Below, in pieces: positions 49,721-58,696 of a DNA stretch of 64,000 bases. The translations under genes were made by a program, and so were the position numbers. The notes beneath the pieces were generated by a model. The model saw only the letters and a program-made list of their open reading frames with translations, searched no databases and was not told the DNA's origin. The stretch covers positions 958,939 through 1,022,938 of the forward strand of contig NZ_MSCO01000001.1 of NCBI RefSeq assembly GCF_002954705.1, given 5' to 3'. This stretch comes from Aliivibrio sifiae (lineage in GTDB: Bacteria > Pseudomonadota > Gammaproteobacteria > Enterobacterales > Vibrionaceae). Numbering within the stretch: the first letter of the stretch is position 1; every line of letters starts with the position of its first letter.

Positions 49721-50530
49721 TTATTCCAGTAGTTGTGTTGGTTGATTCGGTATGATTAGAGATTGAGCATTAATCAAGGCTTGAGTGGTGGGGTGGTTAG
49801 GCGCCGTCATTATTTGGTTAGATGGACCAAATTCAGCTACTTCTCCATGATCTAGGACTAAAATGTCATCACATAACGTTTGTGCTGCTTGCAGGTCATG
49901 TGTAATTAAAATAAGGCGCATATTTAAGCGTGATTTTAATGACATTAATAAATCAAGTATCTTTTGACGACTAACAGGATCGAGGCTGCTAGTTGGCTCA
50001 TCAGCAATAAGAATTGATGGCTTAACGACTAATGCCCGAGCAATAGCAACTCGTTGTGCTTGACCTGTAGAAAGCTGTTGTGCGGTTAATGACAGCAGTT
50101 TCTTTGATAAGCCGACTTCTTTGAGGGTTTCTTTAATCCTTGCTGTATGATCACTTTCATCCTTAAGGTTTAAAAGAGGCTCATGCAAGATTTGATAAAT
50201 AGTGTAGTAAGGATTTAAGCTTGTATGTGGTTCTTGTGGTATCAATTGCATTCGCTTAGATACACTGATTTGAGCTTTACGTGAGCTTATTGGCAAAGAA
50301 TTCCCAAAGAGTGTGATATGGCCGCTCGTTGTTTTACGCAGTCCAAATAATAATTCAATTAAGGTTGATTTCCCTGCTCCTGAAGGACCAACAATGGCTA
50401 GGTTTTTATCTTTAATACATAAGTTTATATTATTAAGAGCTTTAAAGGGCTTACCTCCTAACCAACGAGGCAAAGAGTAGTGATGAACAGAGACGCTGTC
50501 GAATTGAATCGATGTGATTATTTTATTCAT
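49721..50530 (-). CDS. ABC importer ATPase, DppF/NikE type
   Basis: Second ATPase of the importer. Walker A GPSGAGKST, the signature LSTGQAQRVAIARAL, Walker B ILIADEPTSSLD and the H-loop ILITHDLQ are intact. The start is placed at the ATG at 50530 because it overlaps the previous gene's stop as ATGA; the frame is open to 50557. About 269 residues. The C-terminal Fe-S cysteine cluster of DppF-type ATPases is absent. Confidence 0.92.
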   Translation of the reverse strand: MNKIITSIQFDSVSVHHYSLPRWLGGKPFKALNNINLCIKDKNLAIVGPSGAGKSTLIELLFGLRKTTSGHITLFGNSLPISSRKAQISVSKRMQLIPQEPHTSLNPYYTIYQILHEPLLNLKDESDHTARIKETLKEVGLSKKLLSLTAQQLSTGQAQRVAIARALVVKPSILIADEPTSSLDPVSRQKILDLLMSLKSRLNMRLILITHDLQAAQTLCDDILVLDHGEVAEFGPSNQIMTAPNHPTTQALINAQSLIIPNQPTQLLE

Positions 50531-51285
50531 GTGATGAGCGCTTTTAATGAGCAACAAAAAGAATGAGAACTGGCGTTTAAAGCCTCTTTAGGTGGACCAT
50601 ACGCAACCATTTTTCCTTCATCGATGACAAGTAATTTGTCACAAGCAAGAGCACTTTGAAGATTATGAGTAATTAATATCCCTGCAAGCTGTTTTTCTTT
50701 AATATTCTCTCGAATTAACGTTAGGATCTCTTGTTCTGTTATGGGATCTAGGGCGCTCGTTGGCTCATCTGCGATTAAAACTTCAGCATTGCTTAGAAGG
50801 CCAATTGCGATACATATTCGTTGACGTTGACCTCCGGATAATTGACCTGGGTAGAGAGGGAGAATTGATTCAGGATCTGAAAATTCAAGTCTATTAAGAA
50901 GTTCTATAATCGTTTTTTGTGTGACTTTATTTAACTTCGTTTGAGAACTTGTTAATGCAAGACATAGCTGCCCTTCAACAGAGACTAAAGGATTAAGGGC
51001 TTGAAGAGCGTCTTGAAAGATAAAAGCAGGGCGTTGGGCTGCAGGCCTGTTTAGTAAAGGAATATTAGAAACGTCATAACCAGAAAGAGAAATATGACCT
51101 CTAACTTGAACAGTATCTGAAGTAAAACCGGCAATAGCGCGGGATAACATCGATTTACCTATACCAGAAGGCCCCATGATTGCTAATAATTCACCACGAG
51201 AGACGTCGAAAGTAATATCGTTAAATAATACTCTTGAAGAGGTTGATACACTTAATTGATTAACTGAAACTATAGGTAAATTCAC
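50527..51285 (-). CDS. ABC importer ATPase, DppD/NikD type
   Basis: First gene of the importer operon. Walker A GPSGIGKSM, signature LSGGQRQRICIAIGL, Walker B VLIADEPTSALD and ILITHNLQ are present. The start codon is GTG. 252 residues, shorter than most DppD because the C-terminal extension is missing, as in the NikD branch. A 17-bp gap upstream separates it from a Zur-like palindrome. Confidence 0.92.
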   Translation of the reverse strand: MNLPIVSVNQLSVSTSSRVLFNDITFDVSRGELLAIMGPSGIGKSMLSRAIAGFTSDTVQVRGHISLSGYDVSNIPLLNRPAAQRPAFIFQDALQALNPLVSVEGQLCLALTSSQTKLNKVTQKTIIELLNRLEFSDPESILPLYPGQLSGGQRQRICIAIGLLSNAEVLIADEPTSALDPITEQEILTLIRENIKEKQLAGILITHNLQSALACDKLLVIDEGKMVAYGPPKEALNASSHSFCCSLKALIT

Positions 51286-51302
51286 ACTAACTCATTTAAT
51301 GA

Positions 51303-51319
51303 TATGTTATAACATAACA
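51303..51319 (-). promoter_or_regulatory. Zur-like operator of the ABC importer operon
   Basis: TATGTTATAACATA (51303-51316) is a perfect 14-bp palindrome. TGTTATAACATAACA (51305-51319) differs at one base from the gammaproteobacterial Zur pattern TGTTATA-N-TATAACA as I recall it. It lies 17 bp before the start codon, where a bound repressor would block transcription. Zur control would mean induction by zinc shortage. Assignment to Zur is by pattern only. Confidence 0.6.
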
Positions 51320-51456
51320 ATGGTATCATTTTGAAATAATAATGAAAAGTGTCGAAGAGTAACAATTGATTGATTTAACATTAAATCAACCAAAAGTAGG
51401 CCAGACAGTTCAATCTGGCGGAATTTAGTGATTAGACTCTGTATCGTATTTTTAAA

Positions 51457-52761
51457 TTAAAGCATTTTTTGTTTTATTTGATAAATAAATGGGTATAAAA
51501 ACATGATTCGGCCAAGGTAGAAAATGGTAAATGCTAGCCATAGACCATGATTTCCCCACCAGTTGACGGTGAATGTTTGTGTAATCAAAAATAATAATAG
51601 CGTGGCTAGACTAGAGTCTCTCACTGGGCGGGTTGTTCCTGTTCCAGTAAAAATGCCATAGATAGTTAAGCCAAATCCTGCAACGAGTGGAAAAACGATT
51701 AACCACGGTGTCATATTGTCATAAATAGTGATGAGTTCAACTTGATCGGTAAAGAGTAAAATAAGGCTATTTTTGAATAAGATGACCACCAGTGTAAGAG
51801 TAATTATAAGCCCAGTAGTCCATTGTGCGTTGAGTTTTACTACTTGGTTGAACATTGTTTTATCTTTTTGTCCGATGGATTTACCAGCGAATACACTTGA
51901 GGCATTAGCGATACCGTCAAACATATAGCTAATAATAAAAGTAACCTGCATTAAAATTGCGTTGGCTGCGAGTACGTCAGTACCAAGTTGTGAGCCTATA
52001 CGAGCGATCATATTAAAGAAGACTAATATGCATATAGTACGTATTAATAAATCAGAATTAGATGAAATAATGACGGATAAATCTTGTTTACTGATCTTTG
52101 TGGATTGTAAAAATGCAGATACCGGGATTTTGCTTGTTTTTAGTACGATGGTTATTCCAATAATAAAGGTTGTGATTTGAGCAATTAAACTAGCGTAAGC
52201 GACGCCAGCGACCCCAAGGTCAAAGTAGAAAACAAAGATCACATCAAGAACGATATTTAATATGTTGCCGAAAACCTGCGTATAAAGAGTCTCTTTTGCT
52301 TTTGCCTGCCCCATTAACCATCCGATAATTGAATAGTTCATTAACACAAAAGGGGCGCCATAAATCAGAATACTAAAGTACAAATGAGCTTGTTCTGCAA
52401 CAATAGGGTCTGGTGATATTACCCAAAGAGCCCCTTGCCAAATGAATGATTGGAAAATCATAAAGATAAGGCCGATAGATGCCGAAAGAATGAACGGTCT
52501 CATTAAGCTATTGATTAAACTCGACTGGCATCCTTTTCCTAAAGCTATTGCGCTTTGTCCTGTCGTACTGACACGAAAAAATCCGAATAGCCAATAGATG
52601 GTGTTCATGATAACCGTACCTATGGCTACACCTCCAATTAACTCAGCAATGCCCATTTGCCCAATAACAGCCGTATCAACAGCACCTAATAAAGGTTGAG
52701 TGACGGTTGATATAATGAATGGAAAGGCAATTTTAGAGTAATCTTTGTGTGTTATAGTCAT
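51457..52761 (-). CDS. MATE-family efflux protein, DinF branch
   Basis: Twelve-helix inner-membrane exporter driven by Na+ or H+. The N terminus KIAFPFIISTVTQPLLGAVDTAVIGQMG and later GNILNIVLDVIFVFYFDLGVAG align with E. coli DinF, and the ending YPFIYQIKQKML is short and polar. 434 residues. A strong Fur-box match lies directly upstream. DinF-like MATE proteins elsewhere export drugs or small metabolites, so export of a siderophore-like compound is possible but not shown. The ABC importer operon begins 172 bp downstream on the same strand. Confidence 0.9.
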   Translation of the reverse strand: MTITHKDYSKIAFPFIISTVTQPLLGAVDTAVIGQMGIAELIGGVAIGTVIMNTIYWLFGFFRVSTTGQSAIALGKGCQSSLINSLMRPFILSASIGLIFMIFQSFIWQGALWVISPDPIVAEQAHLYFSILIYGAPFVLMNYSIIGWLMGQAKAKETLYTQVFGNILNIVLDVIFVFYFDLGVAGVAYASLIAQITTFIIGITIVLKTSKIPVSAFLQSTKISKQDLSVIISSNSDLLIRTICILVFFNMIARIGSQLGTDVLAANAILMQVTFIISYMFDGIANASSVFAGKSIGQKDKTMFNQVVKLNAQWTTGLIITLTLVVILFKNSLILLFTDQVELITIYDNMTPWLIVFPLVAGFGLTIYGIFTGTGTTRPVRDSSLATLLLFLITQTFTVNWWGNHGLWLAFTIFYLGRIMFLYPFIYQIKQKML

Positions 52762-52769
52762 GAAGTCTT

Positions 52770-52788
52770 GTTAGTGATAATCATTTTC
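52770..52788 (-). promoter_or_regulatory. Fur box before the MATE gene
   Basis: GTTAGTGATAATCATTTTC matches the 19-bp Fur consensus GATAATGATAATCATTATC at 16 positions. It lies 8 bp before the start codon of the MATE gene, so iron should repress that gene. Confidence 0.75.
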
Positions 52789-52933
52789 ATTAACGGTAAC
52801 TTTTATTGTTAAGCTTGTCATTAAATATTTTAACAATAGGTGTTAGATCTTGTTATTTATGGAAAATATATAGGTAATGTTATTGATATGTACAAAGGGA
52901 GCGGTGGTAGTAAAGAAATTAAAGTCGCAACTT

Positions 52934-52968
52934 AAATGGCCAACATTTGAATAAATGTTAGGCCATTT
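52934..52968. terminator. Strong hairpin downstream of the pilotin gene
   Basis: AAATGGCCAACATTT pairs with AAATGTT and GGCCATTT (one bulged A), a 15-bp stem with a 4-nt loop. It follows the pilotin gene, but on that strand the T run is short (ATTTAAG), so it may be a weak terminator or an RNA-protecting 3' stem. Confidence 0.6.
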
Positions 52969-52978
52969 TGTATTTGTA

Positions 52979-53377
52979 TTACTCTTCTTCGGCTGGTTCA
53001 CGATCTATGCAAGACTGCTCATTAACAAAAATATCATTCTGCTTTTGCCCTCGAGCGTTACGAATAAGGTAGCGATAAGCGACACCTTTCTTTAACACTG
53101 GGCGGATTTCTTTGCTTCCACAATAAGTAGTGATGCTTTTTTCAATGAGTTGGTTTGTGCTAACTTCACCGTTACCACTATCTAAAAATACCATCTCAAC
53201 CACACCTTGTTTTTCTTTCACTTGGATTAAGGTAAGTTGTCCCATTTCAAGAGGGAGTGAACTTGCAAGGATACTCGCACGATAATCGGCAAGCATCTCT
53301 ATTTCTTGTTGTTGTTCGTTAGAAGCACACCCTGAAAGAGCAAGTACGCTTAACGCAGTAATAATAAGTTTTTTCAT
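52979..53377 (-). CDS. T2SS secretin pilotin lipoprotein, GspS/AspS family
   Basis: Small outer-membrane lipoprotein that guides the type II secretin (GspD/EpsD). Lipoprotein signal MKKLIITALSVLALSGC with cysteine at 17. The mature chain follows the AspS pattern: CASNEQQQEIEMLADYRAS, LPLEMGQLTLIQ, YRYLIRNARGQ, and two cysteines (TTYCGSKE and EQSCIDRE) that form the expected disulfide. 132 residues. In V. cholerae the related gene VC1703 has a similar yciI/yciA neighbourhood. It is not near other T2SS genes, as is usual for this family. The chitinase in this window is a likely cargo. Confidence 0.8.
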   Translation of the reverse strand: MKKLIITALSVLALSGCASNEQQQEIEMLADYRASILASSLPLEMGQLTLIQVKEKQGVVEMVFLDSGNGEVSTNQLIEKSITTYCGSKEIRPVLKKGVAYRYLIRNARGQKQNDIFVNEQSCIDREPAEEE

Positions 53378-53432
53378 TATAGTTCTTTATGGTTTTTGAG
53401 CTTATATTTACTATAAATTCATATCATTAATA

Positions 53433-53735
53433 TTAAGCAGGAAGTACTTTTTTGAATGGTTTTACGATTACATTAGCGTAAACCCCTGCATCAATATATG
53501 GGTCATTGTTAGCCCATTTTTTTGCAGCATCCAAAGAATCAAATTCTGCAATAACTGTTGAGCCTGTAAATCCAGCATCTCCTGGGTTTTCAGAGTCAAT
53601 TGCAGGCATTGGTCCTGCTACCAATAAACGACCTTCATTTTGTAGTTGAGTAAGGCGCTCTAGATGCTTTTCTCGAACACTTAAACGACGTTCTAAGCTA
53701 TTTTCAACATCTTGAGAAAAAATTACGTACCACAT
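53433..53735 (-). CDS. yciI: YciI-family protein
   Basis: Small cytoplasmic protein with a ferredoxin-like fold; in vivo role unclear. [29 protein letters not shown] and [22 protein letters not shown] are family hallmarks, including the His/Asp-type active site region. 100 residues, as in E. coli. It lies between the pilotin gene and yciA. Confidence 0.93.
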   Translation of the reverse strand: MWYVIFSQDVENSLERRLSVREKHLERLTQLQNEGRLLVAGPMPAIDSENPGDAGFTGSTVIAEFDSLDAAKKWANNDPYIDAGVYANVIVKPFKKVLPA

Positions 53736-53781
53736 AGTTGAATCCTTTTATTCTTTATCATCATTGATATAGCCATCATAA

Positions 53782-53812
53782 AAAAAGCCCTAGCGATAAA
53801 CCAGAGCTTTTT
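53782..53812 (-). terminator. Terminator of yciA
   Basis: On the minus strand AAAAAGCTCTGG pairs with CTAGGGCTTTTT (two G-T pairs) around a 7-nt loop, followed by T residues. Confidence 0.75.
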
Positions 53813-53839
53813 AATAATTAATAAGAAAAATTGTAATAA

Positions 53840-54250
53840 CTACGCAGTTTTAGGTATTGGTCGAGGTTTTCCTTTCGCATCAATCGCAACATAATTAAAA
53901 GTGGCATCACATACCATGAAGCGATCGCCGATACCGTGTTCTTTTACAGGCTTGATCCATACCTCAAGGTTTATTGTCATTGAAGTGCGACCAATTTTGA
54001 CACATTCGCCATAACAACATACGACGTCGCCAACCTTAACCGGTTTTTTAAAGGTAATACTAGATACTGAAATGGTCACAATACGACCACCAGAAATTTC
54101 TTTGGCTAGAATACCACCAGCTAAATCCAGTTGTGACATGATCCATCCGCCAAAGATATCACCATTGGCGTTGGTGTCTGCTGGCATAGAAAGAGTACGT
54201 AAGAGGAGTTGGCCTTTAGGCGCTTGTCCAAGAGGTGATGGAGTTGTCAA
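53840..54250 (-). CDS. yciA: Acyl-CoA thioesterase YciA
   Basis: Hot-dog fold thioesterase that releases CoA from short to long acyl-CoAs. The catalytic region PADTNANGDIFGGWIMSQLD matches E. coli YciA closely. The frame is open from 54337 but the first 29 residues are unlike the family; a TTG at 54250 with GGAAA 5-6 nt upstream gives TTPSPLGQAPKGQLLLRTLS, the expected N terminus, and 136 residues. The TTG start is inference. It is flanked by terminators and appears monocistronic. Confidence 0.9.
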   Translation of the reverse strand: MTTPSPLGQAPKGQLLLRTLSMPADTNANGDIFGGWIMSQLDLAGGILAKEISGGRIVTISVSSITFKKPVKVGDVVCCYGECVKIGRTSMTINLEVWIKPVKEHGIGDRFMVCDATFNYVAIDAKGKPRPIPKTA

Positions 54251-54310
54251 ATTGATTTCCAATACAACTAAAAATGAAATTATGCCGAGTTTATCACAAA
54301 AAAACAGATA

Positions 54311-54342
54311 TAAAAAAGCCGTGCGATAAAACAGCACGGCTT
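54311..54342 (-). terminator. Terminator of yciB
   Basis: Perfect 9-bp stem AAGCCGTGC with GCACGGCTT, 9-nt loop, ending in six T on the minus strand. It lies between yciB and the start of yciA. Confidence 0.88.
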
Positions 54343-54366
54343 ATGTCTTTTTGTCTGAGCTTTTGA

Positions 54367-54912
54367 CTATTCCTGCTCTTCTTTTTTCTCTTTTGGCATG
54401 TGTTTATAAACGTACATACCAGTAAATAGAGTGTATAAGAAAGTTAAACCAAGTAAGCCAAATACTTTAAAGTTAACCCATACATCAAGAGGCATTTCAA
54501 ATGCTACGTATAAGTTGGCAATTGCACATACGGTGAAAAATAAGATCCAAGCGTAGTTGATCTTGTTCCACTGGGAGTCAGTAAGCGTCACTTCTTTGCC
54601 TAGCATACCTTTGATTACAGGCTTTCCAATGATCTGAGAAACCATTAAACCAGCAGCAAAGACACAGTAAACAATGGTTACTTTCCATTTAATGAAATTA
54701 TCATCGTGTAAAAATATGGTCATCCCACCAAATACAGTAACCATAAGGAAGGTGATTAGCTGCATTTTTTCTACTTTTTTATAAAGTAAATAAGTCACAA
54801 CAAGTTGAATGGCTGTCGCTACGATAAGAGCGCCCGTTGCTGTATAGATATCGTACATTTTGTACAATGTAAAAAAGATAATCAGTGGGATAAAATCTAA
54901 AATCTGTTTCAT
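54367..54912 (-). CDS. yciB: Inner-membrane spanning protein YciB (IspZ)
   Basis: Polytopic membrane protein that affects cell envelope and septation in enteric bacteria. Start set at the ATG at 54912 ([14 protein letters not shown]), which aligns with E. coli YciB; the frame continues six codons upstream. Five membrane helices, the conserved [12 protein letters not shown] and IMLGKEVTL-type loop, and the closing YVYKHMPKE. 181 residues. Confidence 0.94.
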   Translation of the reverse strand: MKQILDFIPLIIFFTLYKMYDIYTATGALIVATAIQLVVTYLLYKKVEKMQLITFLMVTVFGGMTIFLHDDNFIKWKVTIVYCVFAAGLMVSQIIGKPVIKGMLGKEVTLTDSQWNKINYAWILFFTVCAIANLYVAFEMPLDVWVNFKVFGLLGLTFLYTLFTGMYVYKHMPKEKKEEQE

Positions 54913-55053
54913 GTTTATATATTGAGCCAAATAATTAATTATGCAGCGAGTGTAACTAATATTTGTAGGGGAGGGAATCGCTAAAAATTGCTTGTTACAT
55001 TTTACCTATTCATTTCTTTTTGTAAGAGATAATTGGTTGGAGGTTATTAAATA

Positions 55054-55092
55054 AAAAAGCCTGTTCTTAATAGATAAGAAAGCAGGCTTTTT
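55054..55092. terminator. Terminator after the SDF symporter gene
   Basis: AAAAAGCCTG pairs with CAGGCTTTTT, extended inward by TTCTTA with TAAGAA across a 2-nt bulge. Strong in both directions. Confidence 0.88.
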
Positions 55093-55112
55093 AGTTTTAG
55101 ATAAGCTTAATT

Positions 55113-56372
55113 TTAAGCGTGTTTTTGTTCTGAATCTGGTTTTTCTTTAATAGAGCTTTCTTCAACTATAGCATCGACAATCACAGCACACGCAGCATCG
55201 CCTGTGATGTTAAGAGCGGTACGGGTCATGTCAAAGATTCGGTCTAATGCGAATAGCAGTGGTAGACCTTCAATCGGAATACCTGCAGCAAGTAGAACTG
55301 CAACAACTAAGAAAGATGGACCAGGAACACCTGCTTGGCCAACGGCACCTAGGGTAGAGGTTACGATAATTGCAACATAAGCACCAATAGATAGATCGAT
55401 GTTGAACAGTTGAGCAAAGAAGATAGCAACTAAACCATAGTAAATTGCATTACCAGACATGTTGATTGTTGCACCCAGAGGCAATACAAACGAAGCTGTA
55501 GAGTTACGAACACCTAACTCTTTTTCAATGGTTTCCATTGTAACTGGTAGCGTTGCCATTGAAGAGGCAGTAGATAGAGCAACGGCTTGTGGTTTCTTCA
55601 TTGCAATAAGGAATTTTTTGGCTGAGGTTTTAGTTAATAGGCCTACCATTAACGGGTAAGCGATAAAACCAAATACAAGAATAGCAGCAACGTAAACAAC
55701 GAACAGTTTGAATACAACCATCAGTGCGCCAAAACCAAACGTGCCTACCGCTTCAGCCATTAGGCCAAATACACCGATAGGAGCGATGATCATTACTTTA
55801 TTGATCATCCAAACCATAATATCAACAATGCTATTAACCGCATTGAGCATTGGTTCACGACGCTTCTTCTCTAGCTTAGAAAGACCAATACCAAAAAATA
55901 AGCAGAAAACGAGAATTTGAAGGATGTTTGCTTCATTTAGTGATTGGAAAACGTTGGTTGGGATCATTCCTGTAATGGTAGCCCAAAAGGTTGGAAGTTC
56001 GCCTTTTGCGGCATAAGCAGATGAAAACATTCCTTCAACACCAGAGAGGTCAATGCCTTTACCCGGCTCAAAAACCTCCCCCATAAATAGTGCAAGTGCA
56101 ACAGCAAGTGCTGAAGTGATACCAAAGTAACCTAAAGTAGTTAACCCAACTTTACCTGCGTTACTGCTATTACCTAGCCCTGCAGCACCAGAGATTAGAG
56201 CAACAGCAACCAGTGGGATTACTAGCATTTTGATTAGGTTAATAAATATGGTGCCCAAAGGTGCGAACATCGCGGCAGATTGCCCCATTGTTGCACCAAC
56301 CATCGTACCTACGATCATAGCAATAACGACTTGAATACCGATATTGTTGAGAAGTCCTTTTGCTTGTAACAA
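55113..56372 (-). CDS. Dicarboxylate/amino-acid:cation symporter (SDF/DAACS family)
   Basis: Sodium- or proton-driven uptake of acidic or neutral amino acids or dicarboxylates. Family motifs are all present: the serine-rich loop TASSMATLPVT, NMSGNAIYYG, the re-entrant VGQAGVPGPSF and the substrate-binding helix DRIFDMTRTALNITGDA. 419 residues. The start codon is TTG, supported by AGAGG 8 nt upstream; no in-frame ATG precedes it. The exact substrate is not clear; glutamate, serine/threonine and C4-dicarboxylate carriers all belong here. It interrupts the yciB-trp neighbourhood seen in E. coli. Confidence 0.92.
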   Translation of the reverse strand: MLQAKGLLNNIGIQVVIAMIVGTMVGATMGQSAAMFAPLGTIFINLIKMLVIPLVAVALISGAAGLGNSSNAGKVGLTTLGYFGITSALAVALALFMGEVFEPGKGIDLSGVEGMFSSAYAAKGELPTFWATITGMIPTNVFQSLNEANILQILVFCLFFGIGLSKLEKKRREPMLNAVNSIVDIMVWMINKVMIIAPIGVFGLMAEAVGTFGFGALMVVFKLFVVYVAAILVFGFIAYPLMVGLLTKTSAKKFLIAMKKPQAVALSTASSMATLPVTMETIEKELGVRNSTASFVLPLGATINMSGNAIYYGLVAIFFAQLFNIDLSIGAYVAIIVTSTLGAVGQAGVPGPSFLVVAVLLAAGIPIEGLPLLFALDRIFDMTRTALNITGDAACAVIVDAIVEESSIKEKPDSEQKHA

Positions 56373-56689
56373 TTTAATTACCTCTGCATTGTTTTTATAA
56401 TAAGTTGTAGTTTTTATATCTTGTTAAGTATGCATTTATTAGTTAAATATATTGGTGGTCTTTTTACACGTAATATTTACATCTATCAACGTTTTTATTA
56501 AATAGATCTCAACTTATGTGGTTTTGTGTAGGAAGTTTGTTTCTTTTTTGTGCGTCATAATGCTTTGTTATTACTTATGCGATAAATAAACTCTAATTAA
56601 CATTTAACGTAATAAAGCGAACAGAGAAAGGGAGGGATAAAAAAAGAGCTCGTGATGAGCTCTTTTGGAGTGGGGTAATATGTTAAATG
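56373..56689. other. Intergenic region between the symporter and trpA
   Basis: 317 bases, mostly AT-rich. The right end holds the trp operon terminator; the left end must hold the symporter promoter, but no convincing -35/-10 pair could be chosen. No small gene or repeat was seen. Confidence 0.5.
56638..56666 (-). terminator. trp operon terminator
   Basis: Perfect 10-bp stem AAAAGAGCTC with GAGCTCTTTT, 5-nt loop, then a run of T on the minus strand. Confidence 0.92.
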
Positions 56690-57496
56690 TTATTTTTGTG
56701 TTGCAGATTTCATCTGAGAAGTAAACGATGAAAGAGCCTTAAGTAAAGCGGCTGGATTATTTTGATGTTGTTCAATGAGCTTTACGGTCGCAGAGCCAGA
56801 AATAGCCCCTGCTGCGCCGGCTTTAATCGCTTCTTCAACTTGTGCTGGCTCTGAAATTCCAAAACCTAAGATAGCAGGTGGTGCATCAAATTGGTTTAAG
56901 CGTTCTAATAGTTGAGCAACAGGCATACCTGCTTTAGTTTCTGCGCCAGTAACACCAGCACGAGAAAGAAGGTAAGTGTAGCCGCCACCTAGTTTCGCCA
57001 CCGTTTCTAATGTTTCATCTGATGCCGATGGTGGAGCAATGAAGATAGGGTGAACATTATGCTTAATTGCACTTGCTCTGAATTCTGCTGATTCATTGGT
57101 TGGTACATCAGCAATTAACACTGAATCTACACCGGCCTGTTGGCATTTAGTATAAAAAGTGTCGATGCCATTAGCGAACACTAGGTTAGCGTAAACTAAT
57201 AGACCAATTGGTGTTTCAGGGTATTTAGCACGGATTTTAGCGATTAATTCAAAACAAACTGTTGGTGTTGTTTTACTGTCTAATGCACGAATGTTTGCGC
57301 CTTGAATTGTCGGGCCATCCGCTAGAGGATCTGAAAATGGAATGCCTAATTCAAGTGCATCTGCTCCTGATTCAACTAACGTGTCCATGATCTGATAAGA
57401 AAGCTCTGGGTTTGGATCGCCAATGGTTACAAAAGGAACAAAGGCACCTTGGTTTTTGTTTGCTAATTTAGCAAATAGGTCTTGATAGCGATCCAT
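56690..57496 (-). CDS. trpA: Tryptophan synthase alpha chain
   Basis: Cleaves indole-3-glycerol phosphate to indole, passed to TrpB. Barrel with catalytic Glu in [16 protein letters not shown], and the loop [14 protein letters not shown]. 268 residues. Its ATG overlaps the trpB stop as TAATG. Last gene of the operon. Confidence 0.98.
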   Translation of the reverse strand: MDRYQDLFAKLANKNQGAFVPFVTIGDPNPELSYQIMDTLVESGADALELGIPFSDPLADGPTIQGANIRALDSKTTPTVCFELIAKIRAKYPETPIGLLVYANLVFANGIDTFYTKCQQAGVDSVLIADVPTNESAEFRASAIKHNVHPIFIAPPSASDETLETVAKLGGGYTYLLSRAGVTGAETKAGMPVAQLLERLNQFDAPPAILGFGISEPAQVEEAIKAGAAGAISGSATVKLIEQHQNNPAALLKALSSFTSQMKSATQK

Positions 57497-58686
57497 TAGA
57501 TTTCTCCCTTTTCTTTTAGAATGTCATGAACGGTGAAAATATCTTTATCACCGCGGCCTGATAGGTTAACAACCAATAGCTGCTCTTTTTCTGGCTCAGC
57601 GTGTGCTAGCTGAAGAGCATAAGCCAGAGCGTGAGACGATTCTAATGCAGGAATAATACCTTCGCCTTTTGCTAAGGTTTGGAATGCTTCTAGCGCTTCA
57701 TCATCGGTAACTGATCCATATTCTGCACGGCCAATAGCGTTTAAATGTGCGTGTTGTGGACCAACTGATGGGAAATCAAGCCCAGCAGATACAGAGTAAG
57801 ATTCTTCAATTTGACCATGTTCATCTTGCATCAATGGCGCTTTCATACCAAAGAAGATACCCGTTTTACCATGCTTAAGTGGCGCGCCATGTTGGTCGGT
57901 ATCAATACCTTTACCTGCAGGCTCAACACCAATCAATTTCACATCTTCTTCTTCGATAAAATCAGCAAACATACCAATCGCGTTTGAACCGCCACCAACA
58001 CAAGCAATCACCGCGTCAGGTAGGCGACCTTCACGTGCAAGGATCTGCATTTTTGTTTCTTCGCCAATCATTCGTTGGAAATCACGAACAATCGTTGGGA
58101 ATGGGTGAGGGCCCGCGGCTGTACCTAATAGGTAATGCGCAGTTTCATAAGTTGCAGACCAGTCACGTAGTGCTTCATTACACGCATCTTTTAGCGTTGA
58201 TGAACCTGAATGAACAGGGATCACTGTTGCACCCATTAACTCCATACGGAATACATTCGGGCTTTGACGTTCAATATCTTTAGCGCCCATGTAAACACGA
58301 CATTTTAAGCCAAGTAGAGCACAAGCAAGAGCAGTCGCAACGCCATGTTGGCCTGCACCAGTCTCTGCGATAATTTCGTTTTTACCCATGCGTTTTGCAA
58401 GTAGCGCCTGACCTAATACTTGGTTAGTTTTGTGAGCGCCACCGTGCAGTAAGTCTTCACGCTTTAGATACAGTTTCGTTTTAGTGCCCTTGGTTAGGTT
58501 ACGACAAAGGGTAAGGGCAGTAGGACGACCTGCGTATTCTTGTAGTAACGTCATAAACTCAGCGCGGAAATCGTCATCTGCTTGTGCATCAATGAATGCT
58601 TGTTCTAATTGATCAAGAGCAGGAACTAAGATTTGTGGAACGTATTGACCACCATATTCGCCGAAGTAGGCATCTAATTTTGCCAT
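57496..58686 (-). CDS. trpB: Tryptophan synthase beta chain
   Basis: PLP enzyme joining indole and serine. The PLP lysine lies in [16 protein letters not shown], with [14 protein letters not shown] as the phosphate loop and [16 protein letters not shown]. 396 residues. Starts 10 bp after trpCF. Confidence 0.98.
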   Translation of the reverse strand: MAKLDAYFGEYGGQYVPQILVPALDQLEQAFIDAQADDDFRAEFMTLLQEYAGRPTALTLCRNLTKGTKTKLYLKREDLLHGGAHKTNQVLGQALLAKRMGKNEIIAETGAGQHGVATALACALLGLKCRVYMGAKDIERQSPNVFRMELMGATVIPVHSGSSTLKDACNEALRDWSATYETAHYLLGTAAGPHPFPTIVRDFQRMIGEETKMQILAREGRLPDAVIACVGGGSNAIGMFADFIEEEDVKLIGVEPAGKGIDTDQHGAPLKHGKTGIFFGMKAPLMQDEHGQIEESYSVSAGLDFPSVGPQHAHLNAIGRAEYGSVTDDEALEAFQTLAKGEGIIPALESSHALAYALQLAHAEPEKEQLLVVNLSGRGDKDIFTVHDILKEKGEI

Positions 58687-58696
58687 GATATTTTCC

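Noticed and set aside
51400-51425. GCCAGA/TCTGGC stem after the MATE gene as a terminator
   Set aside because: Only 6 bp with an 8-nt loop and a poor T run; too weak to report as a terminator.
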